Of a stretch of 64,000 nt of DNA, positions 10,356-19,584 are shown in pieces. The DNA is from Defluviitaleaceae bacterium (GTDB lineage: Bacteria > Bacillota > Clostridia > Lachnospirales > WQUN01). Position 1 is the first letter of the stretch. Each line of letters opens with the position of its first letter. The translations under genes and the position numbers were made by a program. The notes under the pieces were generated by a model. The model was not told where the DNA came from and did not search any database. It worked only from the letters and a program-made list of their open reading frames with translations. Where the stretch lies: NCBI GenBank assembly GCA_009779755.1, contig WRDO01000014.1, positions 1-64,000 on the forward strand, given 5' to 3'.

Positions 10356-10368
10356 GAATATTTGTTCT
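10355..10368. promoter_or_regulatory. Possible LexA (SOS) box upstream of uvrA
   Basis: AGAACAAATATTCT (minus strand) resembles the Gram-positive LexA box GAAC-N4-GTTC, with one mismatch in the right half. It abuts the uvrA -35 hexamer, where a repressor would block polymerase. uvrA is an SOS gene in Bacillus, which makes the reading plausible. The match is imperfect, so this is tentative. Confidence 0.3.
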
Positions 10369-10381
10369 GTAATCCAAACAA

Positions 10382-11764
10382 CTACCTTCCTTCGAGCATT
10401 AAATTGATTTTTTCTTCCGCTTGGGTTAACCCCACTTCGGCGGAGACGCCGCCGTTGATAATCGAATTGACCGAATCCGACAGGATGCCGCGGATGCCGT
10501 CATCCGATATATGCCGCGTACGGAAAAACCCGCTGTCCGCCGACGCAAAAATCCCCCGCGCAGGGGGGTTCAAATTAAAGAAGCGGCTGTACGCAAGCGA
10601 TTCCAAGGCGGCTTGCGTAACGGGTACGGAATGGTTGGCGATAGCCCAAAGTGCGGCGACATCCGCTCCCAAGGTAAAGCGGATAAATTCCCACGCACCC
10701 ACGCGTTCGTCAACGCCGTGGCTGATATTTTCAAACATAACCAACCCGTAACCCGTCAGCTCCGCCGCGCGGGAGTCCTGTGACGCGGGTACGGGAGCGG
10801 TGCGCCAATCAAAGGCGTCACCCACGGCGTTCGCCACATGGGGGATGTCGGCCGACCAACCGAAAAACATCGCGATTTCACCGCGGGCAAAGGTGGTGTT
10901 TATATTTTCCCCGTCCCCGATAACGCGGGCATAGGGGCCGTTCGCCATGACCGCAAGGTTTTGCATGGAACGGATACCCTCAAACGAAGCGAACGCGGCG
11001 CGGGTATCCGTTTCATTAAAAAACGTCCCGCCCAAGCGGATAAACAGCGTCAACCATTCCGTATCGATATCGTTACCGAAACCGATGCCGCGGCGTCCGC
11101 TTTCATCCGTCAACGCGCGTGCGGCTTGCTCCATGTCCGCCCACGTTTCCGGCGCGCGGATAAAACCGTGCGACGTTATTAGGTCACGGTTGTAAAATAA
11201 AAGGCGTACGCTTGCCGTAAACGGTATGCTGTACCATAAACCGTCATATATACCGACGGGACGCAACGCGGGGAGGATATCCTCGATTTCCCCCGTTTGC
11301 ATACCCACGACGGGGTCATACATAAAAGAACTGAGCGGCAACAGCATACGTTCCGCCCGATAACGCGTTACGTCGGGGGGTGAAGCGACGGCCACATGGG
11401 GTAACGTCCCGGCGAAGTCGCTGAGCATGATTTGTGCAGCCAATAAGGCATAACTCCCGTAGGCCACTTCGTTTACGCGGACATAGGGTTGGGAATCATG
11501 GAAGGACACCAACGTTTCGCGCAGCGCGTCCGATTGTGTGTTGCCGCTTGAAACGTACCAAAAATCAACCGTCACTTCCTCGCGGTCGGCGGCGATAAAG
11601 CCGGGGATGGGTACGGTCGGCCGGTCGGTTTCCCGCGGTAAAGGCGGAGGCGCTTGCCGCCAGGGCATTTCGATAATCGGCGGATACTCTTCTTCGCCCC
11701 GCCCGCAAGCCGCCGCCGCCAACGCGACGCAAACGAATATAATCGATAAGACGCATTTCCGCAT
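10382..11764 (-). CDS. Extracellular solute-binding lipoprotein (sugar ABC transporter family 1)
   Basis: I chose the ATG at 11764 because it is preceded by AGAAGGA and yields a proper lipoprotein signal: positive MRK, a hydrophobic stretch, then LAAAAC with the lipid-modified cysteine near residue 20. The 460-residue protein then has a Pro-rich spacer and a type 1 periplasmic-binding fold ([32 protein letters not shown] motifs). It should capture a sugar at the cell surface for an ABC importer. No permease or ATPase gene is adjacent; it stands alone between uvrA and lgt. The substrate cannot be told from sequence. Lgt, which lipidates such proteins, is encoded divergently next door. Confidence 0.82.
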   Translation of the reverse strand: MRKCVLSIIFVCVALAAAACGRGEEEYPPIIEMPWRQAPPPLPRETDRPTVPIPGFIAADREEVTVDFWYVSSGNTQSDALRETLVSFHDSQPYVRVNEVAYGSYALLAAQIMLSDFAGTLPHVAVASPPDVTRYRAERMLLPLSSFMYDPVVGMQTGEIEDILPALRPVGIYDGLWYSIPFTASVRLLFYNRDLITSHGFIRAPETWADMEQAARALTDESGRRGIGFGNDIDTEWLTLFIRLGGTFFNETDTRAAFASFEGIRSMQNLAVMANGPYARVIGDGENINTTFARGEIAMFFGWSADIPHVANAVGDAFDWRTAPVPASQDSRAAELTGYGLVMFENISHGVDERVGAWEFIRFTLGADVAALWAIANHSVPVTQAALESLAYSRFFNLNPPARGIFASADSGFFRTRHISDDGIRGILSDSVNSIINGGVSAEVGLTQAEEKINLMLEGR

Positions 11765-11806
11765 ATAGGGGATTCCTTCTTTCAACCTCGATTGCAATTA
11801 ATGGAA

Positions 11807-11815
11807 ATTATACCA
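11807..11815 (-). promoter_or_regulatory. Extended -10 promoter of the solute-binding protein gene
   Basis: TGGTATAAT on the minus strand is an extended -10 (TGnTATAAT) about 43 bases upstream of the start codon at 11764. There is no good -35, as is usual for extended -10 promoters. Confidence 0.4.
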
Positions 11816-11865
11816 CAATCGTGATAATATGCGAAAAAGAACCGTAAAAAAAAGGAGATGCATCC

Positions 11866-12774
11866 ATGCCCCCCGATCATGTAACCCCCGAAATATGGTT
11901 CCCCAACCTTGGTTTTTATTTCGAACGCGTGCCGCAATATTTTCTGAGCATCGGCGGCTTTGATATCTATTGGTACGCCGTAATCATCGTCACCGGCATC
12001 ATCGCCGCCGCGTGGCTCGGCATTTGGTGGGCGGGCAAAATCGGGCAAAACACCGACCACTACTTTGAACTGCTGCTGGTGGGATTGGTATTCGCTTTCA
12101 TAGGCTTGCGTACGTATTATGTAATCTTTAATTGGGAAATTTTCCGCGGCCGCCCGTGGTACGAGATCGCCTTCGACTTGCGCGGCGGCGGCTTGGCCAT
12201 TTACGGCGGTATTATCGGCGCGGCCCTCGCGGGGGTATACGTTTCGTGGCGCAGACGCATACCCTTCGGTTTATTGGCCGATGTAGGCGCACCCTCCATG
12301 CTGTTGGGGCAGACCATCGGCCGCTTCGGCAACTTCTTTAACGCCGAAGCCTTCGGCGGTTACACCGATAACCTGTTCGCCATGCGTATCCGCGTGGACC
12401 GCGCGGCATACACCACACCGGAGCTTATGCAGCAATCCGTGGTCGCCAACGGCGCGACGTATATCCAAGTCCATCCCACATTCTTCTACGAAGCGGCATT
12501 TAACCTCGTGTGGATGATCCTTTTGCTCATTTATCGCCCGCGAAAGAAATTCGACGGGGAAATCCTGTACCTCTATTTCCTCGGTTACGGCATCGCGCGT
12601 TTTTTCATCGAGGGGCTGCGCACCGACCAGCTCCCCTTCTTCGGGACAGGCTTAGCCGCCAGCCAAGTCGTATCGGTCGCGTTCGTCATCGCTTCGCTTA
12701 CGGCGCTGTTCATCGGTCACATGCGCGCAAGGAAACCCGCACCCGTACGGAGAAAGCGGAATCGGAAGCGGTAG
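11866..12774 (+). CDS. lgt: Prolipoprotein diacylglyceryl transferase
   Basis: Lgt moves a diacylglyceryl group from phosphatidylglycerol onto the lipobox cysteine of prolipoproteins at the cytoplasmic membrane. The 302-residue protein has about seven membrane segments and the signature GQTIGRFGNFFNAEAFGG (about 146-163), including the essential Arg and Asn. IYGGII and the FLGYGIARFFIEGLRTD C-terminal motif also fit. A GGAG lies before the ATG. The C-terminus is unusually basic (RKPAPVRRKRNRKR). It is convergent with recN (5-base gap). Confidence 0.95.
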   Translation: MPPDHVTPEIWFPNLGFYFERVPQYFLSIGGFDIYWYAVIIVTGIIAAAWLGIWWAGKIGQNTDHYFELLLVGLVFAFIGLRTYYVIFNWEIFRGRPWYEIAFDLRGGGLAIYGGIIGAALAGVYVSWRRRIPFGLLADVGAPSMLLGQTIGRFGNFFNAEAFGGYTDNLFAMRIRVDRAAYTTPELMQQSVVANGATYIQVHPTFFYEAAFNLVWMILLLIYRPRKKFDGEILYLYFLGYGIARFFIEGLRTDQLPFFGTGLAASQVVSVAFVIASLTALFIGHMRARKPAPVRRKRNRKR

Positions 12775-12779
12775 ATCAT

Positions 12780-14486
12780 TTATTTCGTTTGTTTTAACCC
12801 CGTCGCCTGCTCTTTCATTTCCCTTGCCGCTTTCAGCGTGGCGTCGGTGATTAACGCGCCGCCCGTCAGGCGTGCCAGCTCATGCGTTATCCCTTCGGGG
12901 TCGAGAGCTTGTACGGAAGTGATGGTGCGGGTTTCGCCGTCGGTTTCCCGGGCGTTTTTTTCGATATGGAAATGGGTGTCCGCCATGGCGGCGATTTGCG
13001 GAAGGTGGGTGATGCACAGGATTTGCCTGCGGCGCGATATGGCTGCGAGCTTTTCCGCCACTTGTTGCGCGGTGCGCCCGCTTACGCCCGCGTCCACTTC
13101 GTCGAAAATGACCGTGGGGACGCGGTCCGCGTCAGCCAATACCGTTTTGATGGCCAGCATAATACGTGACATTTCCCCGCCGGAAGCGATACGCTTGAGG
13201 GGTTTTATTGCTTCGCCCGGGTTGGGCGAGATCATGAAGTCCACCTGATCGTTACCGTCGGGGGTGAATGCCGATTTGCGCATAACGGTAATTTCGAAAC
13301 GGGCGTTGGGCATCCCTAAATCGCGTAAGACATCGCATATATCCGCCGATATCTGCGTCGCCTGCGCCGTACGTTTGGCGGACAGGGCATTGCACACCCG
13401 CGTAATCTCCTGCGTTAAGGTGCGTTTGACAGCGGTTAAGCGTGCAATCTCCGCGCCGCTGTTTTCGATGGCGAATACGTGCTGGGTTAAGGTTTCGTAT
13501 TTCTTCCGAACGTTTTCAAGCGTGGGGCCGAATTTCTTCTTTGTACGGTAAATCACGTCCAAACGCGATTCGATGCGTTCCAATTCCTGCGGGTCGGTGT
13601 CCAGCTCGTCTATGTAATTACGCAGATCGGCGGCGATGTCGGACAATAACGCCGTCGCGTCGTTCAGGTTAACCAGCAACGCTTCCTTTGCGGGGTCGTA
13701 CTTGGTGATTTCCGCTACGCAACCCATGGCGTGCCCCACTTGGTCGAGCGCGGAATATTGCGATTCCGCCCCGCCGTACAGATAGGATAACGCTTTTCGG
13801 GTATTTTCCGACAACGTTTCCAACCCGCCCAATCGGTTACGTCGGGCGGTCAAGGTTTCCTCCTCGCCGTCCTTTAGCGCCGCGGCTTCGATTTCCTGTA
13901 TTTGGCTGCGCCAAAATTCCAGCTGCTCGTTGCGTTGGTTACCCACACCCGCAAGGGCTTTGAGCTTGCGCCCGTTTTCGCGGTAGCGGTTTAAAAAATC
14001 CGCCAGTATGGTTTTCTTTTCAGCCATTTCTTCCCCGCAAAATTGGTCGAGAAGAGCCATTTGCTTTGCGCTGTCCAATAGTGATTGGTGTTCGTGTTGG
14101 CCGTGCACGTCCACCAACAGGCTCGAAACCTCCTTCAGCATCCCCACCGCCACAATACGCCCGTTGATGCGGCAACCGGACTTGCCCCCCGATTGCATCA
14201 CGCGTTCCAGCAATAACTGCCCGCCGGAAGCGTCGATACCCAAACGGTTCAGCGCCTCGATGATATCCGCGTCCTCGATTTCAACCATACCCTCCACGGC
14301 GGCGAAGTCCGCCCCCGCACGGATAAAATCCCGTGCGGGCCGTTCGCCCAGCAGGAAGTTGATCGAATCCACCACAATGGACTTGCCCGCGCCCGTTTCC
14401 CCGGTAAGCACGTTAAGGCCCGGCGCGAAAACCGCGCGGACCTGATCGATAAGTGCCACGTTTTGGATCGAAAGCGACGTAATCAC
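12780..14486 (-). CDS. recN: DNA repair protein RecN
   Basis: RecN is an SMC-like ATPase acting on DNA double-strand breaks. This 568-residue copy has Walker A GETGAGKSI near residue 30, a long central coiled coil, LASGGEMSRIMLAIK (signature) and VIFDEVDAGVSG (Walker B). The start is GTG at 14486, with GGGAG upstream. It is the last gene of the asp23-nusB-xseAB-ispA-dxs-nadK operon, 19 bases after nadK. In many Clostridia argR lies between nadK and recN; none is present here. Confidence 0.95.
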   Translation of the reverse strand: MITSLSIQNVALIDQVRAVFAPGLNVLTGETGAGKSIVVDSINFLLGERPARDFIRAGADFAAVEGMVEIEDADIIEALNRLGIDASGGQLLLERVMQSGGKSGCRINGRIVAVGMLKEVSSLLVDVHGQHEHQSLLDSAKQMALLDQFCGEEMAEKKTILADFLNRYRENGRKLKALAGVGNQRNEQLEFWRSQIQEIEAAALKDGEEETLTARRNRLGGLETLSENTRKALSYLYGGAESQYSALDQVGHAMGCVAEITKYDPAKEALLVNLNDATALLSDIAADLRNYIDELDTDPQELERIESRLDVIYRTKKKFGPTLENVRKKYETLTQHVFAIENSGAEIARLTAVKRTLTQEITRVCNALSAKRTAQATQISADICDVLRDLGMPNARFEITVMRKSAFTPDGNDQVDFMISPNPGEAIKPLKRIASGGEMSRIMLAIKTVLADADRVPTVIFDEVDAGVSGRTAQQVAEKLAAISRRRQILCITHLPQIAAMADTHFHIEKNARETDGETRTITSVQALDPEGITHELARLTGGALITDATLKAAREMKEQATGLKQTK

Positions 14487-14505
14487 CGACGGGACGCTCC
14501 CTTAT

Positions 14506-15213
14506 TTATAAATTGGTTTTAACAATCATCGCGGAAAAAGGCGCTTGACAAACGGCTACGGCTTCCGTCGCGGAAAACGACGCGTTTTTATCGCCGTCCG
14601 GGATCACCGTAACCCCTTCATCGGCGGCAATCCTTATTTCGCAGCCGCCGTCCAATACAATCGGTTGGATGGCGGGGTTGGGGCATATCGGCGTGACAGC
14701 GATCATGGCGCTTTCGGGCATAAGCATCGGCCCGCCCGCGGAACGGTTGTACGCCGTCGAACCCGTAGGCGTAGCCACGATAACACCGTCGGCGCGGAAA
14801 TCACATAGGGGCTTACCGTCCGCATACAGCTTAAAACGCGTGAGCTTATCCCCTTTTAACACCACATCGTTAAGGGCGTATCCGTCGTCACCCGCTTTTA
14901 ACATCATCCGTTTTTGCAAAACGTATTCGCCTTCCAGCATTTTTTCGACGGCCCTTAGCCCGTCATTTTTACCCACATCGGTAAGATAACCCACATTCCC
15001 GAGGTTAATCCCCAACAGGGGTATTTCCCTGCCGGCGGTATGGCGGGCGGCGCGCAGCATCGTGCCGTCGCCGCCCAATACCACCATAAAACGGATGCCG
15101 TCAAACGGGGAAGGGGGACTTTCATGCCCCCGCGAGGACAGGAATTCCCTTACTTCACGGATATAAGACCCGTTCGGGTCCCTTTCCGGGTTGACGAACA
15201 CCCCTACGTTCAT
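14506..15213 (-). CDS. nadK: NAD kinase
   Basis: This enzyme phosphorylates NAD to NADP. The 235-residue protein is short for the family (usually 260-300). It has GGDGTML (about 47-53), the NE/D motif as ALNDVVL, and TPTGSTAYN, so the active site is complete. The shortening lies mainly between the first strand and GGDGT, where a Ser/Pro-rich patch (RGHESPPSP) stands. Its ATG overlaps the TGA of the upstream parvulin-like gene (ATGA), indicating translational coupling. Confidence 0.93.
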   Translation of the reverse strand: MNVGVFVNPERDPNGSYIREVREFLSSRGHESPPSPFDGIRFMVVLGGDGTMLRAARHTAGREIPLLGINLGNVGYLTDVGKNDGLRAVEKMLEGEYVLQKRMMLKAGDDGYALNDVVLKGDKLTRFKLYADGKPLCDFRADGVIVATPTGSTAYNRSAGGPMLMPESAMIAVTPICPNPAIQPIVLDGGCEIRIAADEGVTVIPDGDKNASFSATEAVAVCQAPFSAMIVKTNL

Positions 15214-16184
15214 ATCAGGTTAAATGCGCGTTGGTTCTTTGTGATGTTGGCTTGGCTGATCCACTGCGGCACCAAGCTCATCATCATGGCATGGCGTTCG
15301 CGCAGGATTCGGTCGTTGCGGAAACTCAACGCGATCTCATCCCCGTCGGGTTCCTCACGGCTTACGACGTATACCAATATTTGATACGACATGCCGAACT
15401 CCTCGCCCCAAGGAATTATTTCGGATATTTCGCCGGGTTGCATCGCCAACAGGGTTTCCCTTTGCGCCGCGTTAAGCCCGGCTTCCTCGATAAATTCGTG
15501 GACGGTCATCGTCATGACATCCTCGTCCTCCTCGTACCACGGGTTAAACTCGCGTACGATCCCCTCGAAGGTGGTTTCCCCCGCGAGGAAACGTTCGCGA
15601 GCATCCTCCGCGCTTTCTTCCTCTTCCGCCAATATATACATGACTTCCATTTTCAGATAATTATAGAAGTTGGCCTCTTTATACGCCTCCAGTTCGGCGG
15701 CGAATTCCTCTTCATGTATGGCAACCATAAATTCGGGCACGTAGATGTCCATCAAACGCATCCAGATTTCGCCCGATGTTGCCGCTATAAACTCGCCCAA
15801 GCGCTCCGACGGGATCAGGTGATCCTCACCCCATTGCATTTCCACCAACCATGCCCACATCGCGCGTTCCTCTTCGGTCAGGCCCACGCCGTGCTGCTCG
15901 GCGCGTTGGATGAGGGTAAGGCTCTCGATCAGGATGTCCAAGGCATCCTGCTTGGCTTCGGGCGTATCGCTTTGCATAAATACGCGCATTTCGTTGACGG
16001 GGATGCGTTGGCCCTCAAAGCGCAGGATCCAACCGCGGGATTGCGTATCCCACACCACCCACGATACCGCCGCGATGGCCACCGCGACCGTCAGGAAGGC
16101 GATGACCGCGACCAAACGGTTGCGGACCTTTCTTTGGCGTTCGATTTCTTTGTTACGTACTTTGCGGTTCTTGATTTGCTTCAT
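15210..16184 (-). CDS. Membrane-anchored parvulin-like (PrsA/SurA-type) protein
   Basis: The 324-residue protein has a very basic N-terminus (residues 1-23), one membrane helix (about 24-46) and a glutamate-rich outer part. Residues about 180-285 follow the layout of a PpiC rotamase domain: YILAEEEESAEDARERFLAGETT, a short MTMTVHEF strand, then LAMQPGEISEI and an FGMSYQILVY end. The classic catalytic His residues are not conserved, so I would call it a parvulin-like chaperone rather than an active isomerase. It sits between dxs and nadK with ATGA overlaps on both sides, a place often taken by tlyA in other Clostridia. Confidence 0.6.
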   Translation of the reverse strand: MKQIKNRKVRNKEIERQRKVRNRLVAVIAFLTVAVAIAAVSWVVWDTQSRGWILRFEGQRIPVNEMRVFMQSDTPEAKQDALDILIESLTLIQRAEQHGVGLTEEERAMWAWLVEMQWGEDHLIPSERLGEFIAATSGEIWMRLMDIYVPEFMVAIHEEEFAAELEAYKEANFYNYLKMEVMYILAEEEESAEDARERFLAGETTFEGIVREFNPWYEEDEDVMTMTVHEFIEEAGLNAAQRETLLAMQPGEISEIIPWGEEFGMSYQILVYVVSREEPDGDEIALSFRNDRILRERHAMMMSLVPQWISQANITKNQRAFNLI

Positions 16185-18031
16185 TGTTGGATCTCCTTTT
16201 TGTTTTCGTGTGATTTGACTTCATTTATGATGAAAGCGGCAACGCTTTTTCCATCCAATCGATAACGTTCGAACAGTTCCCTTTGCGTCCCCGCTTCGAT
16301 GAACTTATCGGGGAAGGCGAAGTCGCGGACATTCGGCAGGCGTAACGCTTCGCCGTAACCGCCTTTCGCGGCGGCGTCCTGCAATACGTAAACATGGTCG
16401 TACGCCTTAAGTTTATTTACCAGCCCCGCATCGACGGGCTTAACAAAGCGGGCGTTATACAGGCTTGGGTCATACCCCTCGGCTTTTAACGCATCGCGTA
16501 CGGCCAACGCCGTTTCCATCATTGTTCCCACGGAGATGAGGGCTATTCCCCTACCCTCCGCAATTGTATGGGAACACCCATATACAATGGGGGGAAGCGA
16601 CGGGTTTCGCTCCCCGTTTTGTATCGTCGCTTCCCCCCGCGGGTAGCGGATGGCGACGGGCCCGTTATGCGCCCATGCGAAATCGAGCATGGCTTCCAAT
16701 TCGTTTGCGTCGGCGGGCGCGAGTACAGTCATATTGGGTATATGGGAAAGATACGCGAAATCATACAAGCCCTGATGCGTTTCCCCGTCCTCACCCACGA
16801 TACCCGCGCGGTCGATGGCGAAGGTCACGGGCAGGTTTTGGATCGCCACGTCGTGCAGGATTTGGTCGTACGCGCGTTGCAAAAAGGATGAATAGACCGC
16901 GACCACCGGGCGCAAGCCCCCCATCGCCAACCCCGCCGCGAAGGTGACGGCGTGCGCTTCCGCGATACCCACGTCGAAAAATCGGTCGGGGAAACGTTCG
17001 GCGAAATCGGAAAGGCCCGTACCATCGGGCATAGCCGCCGTAATGGCAACGATTTTATTATTTTCCTCGGCTCGTTTGCACAAATGCTTGGCGAATACGT
17101 TCGTATAAGTTTGCTTTTTGGTACCGTTTGTGGGTTTACCCGTGGAGACTTGGAACGCCTCCACCCCGTGGAAGTTGGCGGGAGCGCTTTCGGCGCAGGG
17201 GTATCCCTTACCCTTTGTGGTTAACACATGCAGCAATACGGGGCCGGGGATGTTTTTCACCCGTTTCAGAACCTCCACGAGTGTCGTTATGTCATGGCCG
17301 TCCACCGGGCCGAAGTAACGGAAACCCAACTCCTCGAACAGCACCCCTTGTATCAGGAGGTATTTTATCGCGTCGCGGGTGGATTCGATCGCCTTCGAAA
17401 GCGACGCGCCCACAAGCGGCAGATTATCCAACAACCGATGCGCGCCTTGCTTCGCGCCTAAATAAGCCGTAGTTGTACGGATACGGTTTAAATGGCGCGA
17501 AATCGCCCCCACGTTTTCGCCAATGGACATTTGGTTATCGTTAAGCACCACGAGCAGATCCGTATGGGCACGTCCCGCGTTATTTAAACCTTCGTAGCTT
17601 TGCCCGCCCGTCATGGAGCCGTCGCCCACGACGGCGATGACTTTATTTTCCCTGCCCAAACGGTCGCGTGCGGTCGCCAAACCCAACGCAGCCGATATCG
17701 CCGTGGAGCTGTGCCCCGTGCCGAATGCGTCGTGGGGGCTTTCGTGTGTCTTGGGGAAACCGCTTAAGCCGTCGAGCATACGCAAGGTGTCGAAGCGGCC
17801 CTTCCGCCCCGTCAATATTTTATGTACGTAGGATTGGTGCCCCACGTCCCAAATGATTTGGTCCCGAGGCGTGGAAAAAACCGTATGCAACGCCAACGTC
17901 AATTCGACGACGCCGAGGTTGCTTGCGAGGTGCCCACCCGTGTCGGAAAGGCTATGTATGAGAAAATGTCGGATGTCCGCAGCCAATGATTGCAATGCTT
18001 TGGCGGACAGCTTCTTTAACGGTTTAGGCAA
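16181..18031 (-). CDS. dxs: 1-deoxy-D-xylulose-5-phosphate synthase
   Basis: Dxs joins pyruvate and glyceraldehyde 3-phosphate, the first step of the MEP isoprenoid pathway, using thiamine diphosphate. The 616-residue protein has FGTGHSSTAISAALG, the TPP motif VVGDGSMTGGQSYEGLNNAG, and the catalytic Glu region IVGEDGETHQG (about 406-414). The start is TTG at 18031, preceded by AAAGGA. Between RYPRG and HTIAEGRG the protein carries an unusual segment encoded by two adjacent DNA hairpins (see repeat). It works with IspA, encoded in the same operon, to supply polyprenyl precursors for cell-wall carriers. Confidence 0.96.
   Translation of the reverse strand: MPKPLKKLSAKALQSLAADIRHFLIHSLSDTGGHLASNLGVVELTLALHTVFSTPRDQIIWDVGHQSYVHKILTGRKGRFDTLRMLDGLSGFPKTHESPHDAFGTGHSSTAISAALGLATARDRLGRENKVIAVVGDGSMTGGQSYEGLNNAGRAHTDLLVVLNDNQMSIGENVGAISRHLNRIRTTTAYLGAKQGAHRLLDNLPLVGASLSKAIESTRDAIKYLLIQGVLFEELGFRYFGPVDGHDITTLVEVLKRVKNIPGPVLLHVLTTKGKGYPCAESAPANFHGVEAFQVSTGKPTNGTKKQTYTNVFAKHLCKRAEENNKIVAITAAMPDGTGLSDFAERFPDRFFDVGIAEAHAVTFAAGLAMGGLRPVVAVYSSFLQRAYDQILHDVAIQNLPVTFAIDRAGIVGEDGETHQGLYDFAYLSHIPNMTVLAPADANELEAMLDFAWAHNGPVAIRYPRGEATIQNGERNPSLPPIVYGCSHTIAEGRGIALISVGTMMETALAVRDALKAEGYDPSLYNARFVKPVDAGLVNKLKAYDHVYVLQDAAAKGGYGEALRLPNVRDFAFPDKFIEAGTQRELFERYRLDGKSVAAFIINEVKSHENKKEIQQ
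16563..16638. repeat. Two adjacent palindromes inside dxs
   Basis: The first hairpin (16563-16588) pairs ATTGTATGGG with CCCATATACAAT around an AACA loop. The second (16589-16638) has a perfect 13-bp inverted repeat, GGGGGGAAGCGAC and GTCGCTTCCCCCC, with a 24-base inner part that itself can fold. Together they encode a roughly 20-residue stretch between two conserved Dxs motifs, with the reading frame kept. This looks like a palindromic element that inserted in frame. Confidence 0.6.
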
Positions 18032-18045
18032 TACGATTCATTCCT

Positions 18046-18501
18046 TTAATAAATAGCGGAAACAGCCAGTGCCACAATCAAACCAAGGATACCCCCCGCC
18101 ATAACCTCAATGGGGCGGTGACCCAGCAGTTCCTTTAATTTTTTATCCAACTTCAAGCCGCGGTCTTCCAAACGCTCGAAGATGAAGTTAATCGCCTTCG
18201 CTTGCTCCCCCGCGGCACGGCGCACGCCCGCGGCATCGTACATGACCACCAACGCCAACGCCGCGCACACGGCAAAAGCCGTCGTCCCGAAACCCTCGTA
18301 CATACCGACCGAAACCATCAAGGCCACTGTCAGCGCGCTGTGCGAGCTCGGCATCCCGCCGGGGGAGAAAAACAACGCCCTCTTCCATGATTTGGTGTAC
18401 CAGTAATCGAACAATACCTTTAATACCTGCGCCAACCCCATTGCGAGCAATGCGGTGATCAGGTGCCGATTGGTCACGAATTCGGCGATTGCTTCCCTCA
18501 A
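18046..18501 (-). CDS. Divergent PAP2 family membrane protein (DUF212)
   Basis: The 151-residue protein has about four membrane segments and the family signature SPGGMPSSHSALTVAL near residues 46-61, which resembles the phosphatase motif of PAP2 enzymes. A possible role is dephosphorylation of an isoprenoid diphosphate, which would fit its place between ispA (upstream, 2-base gap) and dxs, but this activity has not been shown for the family as far as I know. The start appears to be TTG at 18501. Confidence 0.85.
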   Translation of the reverse strand: MREAIAEFVTNRHLITALLAMGLAQVLKVLFDYWYTKSWKRALFFSPGGMPSSHSALTVALMVSVGMYEGFGTTAFAVCAALALVVMYDAAGVRRAAGEQAKAINFIFERLEDRGLKLDKKLKELLGHRPIEVMAGGILGLIVALAVSAIY

Positions 18502-18503
18502 CG

Positions 18504-19361
18504 CTATTTCTCCCGGTTAATGATCTGCATGACCAAATCACGCAGGCTGTTTGTCCTGCACGGCAGGCTTTGCGCCAGCGCCAGCGCTTCGTTTGACAGT
18601 TTTTTATAGGTATCCTCGGCCTTTTGCAACCCCAGCAACGAAACATACGTAACCTTTTCGTTTCGGGCGTCGCTGCCCGGCATCTTGCCGATTTGCTCAC
18701 AAGTCGCGGTCACGTCCAGGATATCGTCGCGTATTTGGAAGGCCAATCCCACCATACCCCCCAGCTTCGCCATCCCCTGTACGAAAAGCCGCGTACCGCC
18801 GCCCAATATCGCACCGGCCTCCAGCGCAGCCGTAAACAACGCGCCCGTTTTACGCCTGTGTATACCCTTCAAATCATCCAACGTTATTTTCTTACCCTCG
18901 CTTTGCAAATCAACCATTTGCCCTGCAATCATACCGTTGACCCCGGCGGCCTTGGCGATAATGGCCATGGCGATAACGGGGCGGCGAAGGCGGAAAAAAT
19001 CCGCGCACAAGCGCGACATCGTTTCATAGGCATGGTTTAACAGCGCGTCCCCGGCCAGTATCGCGGTCGCTTCGTCATATTGCTTATGTGTGGTGGGGCG
19101 GCCCCGCCGCAGATCATCGTCGTCCATCGCGGGCAAGTCGTCATGGATCAGCGAATAGACATGGATCATCTCCAAGCAACAGGCGAAATCCAACGCCGTG
19201 GCATCATAGCTGCCCTTCGCCGCTTCGCACGCGGACAGGAACAAACGGGGGCGCACTCGCTTACCCGGGCTCAGCGCGCTGTACAGCATGGCTTCGCGCA
19301 GGCGGGGTTCCTCGCAGGTATTGATCAATCTTTCCAGATTTTTCTCAATCGCTTCAATCAT
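18504..19361 (-). CDS. ispA: Farnesyl/geranyl diphosphate synthase (polyprenyl synthetase)
   Basis: I place the start at the ATG at 19361 (MIEAIEKN), giving 285 residues, the usual size. The first Asp-rich motif is DDLPAMDDDDLRRGRP, and the second is QIRDDILD; the Arg-rich and Lys contacts (PGKRVRP) are present. It condenses IPP with allylic diphosphates to C15. The start codon lies inside the 3' end of xseB (8-base overlap), the classic xseB-ispA arrangement. Confidence 0.94.
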   Translation of the reverse strand: MIEAIEKNLERLINTCEEPRLREAMLYSALSPGKRVRPRLFLSACEAAKGSYDATALDFACCLEMIHVYSLIHDDLPAMDDDDLRRGRPTTHKQYDEATAILAGDALLNHAYETMSRLCADFFRLRRPVIAMAIIAKAAGVNGMIAGQMVDLQSEGKKITLDDLKGIHRRKTGALFTAALEAGAILGGGTRLFVQGMAKLGGMVGLAFQIRDDILDVTATCEQIGKMPGSDARNEKVTYVSLLGLQKAEDTYKKLSNEALALAQSLPCRTNSLRDLVMQIINREK

Positions 19362-19584
19362 TGTCCACCAAATCCTCACCAAAGGGATTTAACGCAAAGA
19401 CACCGTCCGCTTCCTTTTGTAAAACCATAATTTCCGCTTCGTACCCCGAAAGGGCCTCGCCGCATTCCTTCGCCAAGGCGATACCTTCCTTATACAACGC
19501 CAACGCCTCGTCCAAAGGGGTGGCGGGTGATTCGATCGCCTCGGTCAGCACGGCGAGCTTTTCGATGGATAATTCAAAGGTCAT
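19354..19584 (-). CDS. xseB: Exodeoxyribonuclease VII small subunit
   Basis: The ATG at 19584 gives a 76-residue protein, standard for XseB (the longer frame upstream would run into xseA). It has the LDEALALYKEGIALAKECGEAL helix typical of the family. Its ATG overlaps the stop of xseA (ATGA), and its end overlaps ispA. With XseA it degrades single-stranded DNA from both ends. Confidence 0.93.
   Translation of the reverse strand: MTFELSIEKLAVLTEAIESPATPLDEALALYKEGIALAKECGEALSGYEAEIMVLQKEADGVFALNPFGEDLVDND

Noticed and set aside
10548..10572. Small GC-rich hairpin (ATCCCCCGCGCAGGGGGG) inside the solute-binding protein gene
   Set aside because: It codes for an ordinary NPPARG segment, is short, and lacks the long arms and shared ends of the dxs and dnaX elements.
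15090..15145. Hairpin-like GGGGG/CCCCC stretch in nadK as a fourth palindromic element
   Set aside because: Arms are only five bases long and the protein motifs on both sides are intact; chance is sufficient.
15231..16265. Plus-strand frame of 344 codons opposite the parvulin-like gene
   Set aside because: His/Arg-rich shadow with no domain pattern; the minus-strand frame fits the operon with start-stop overlaps on both sides.
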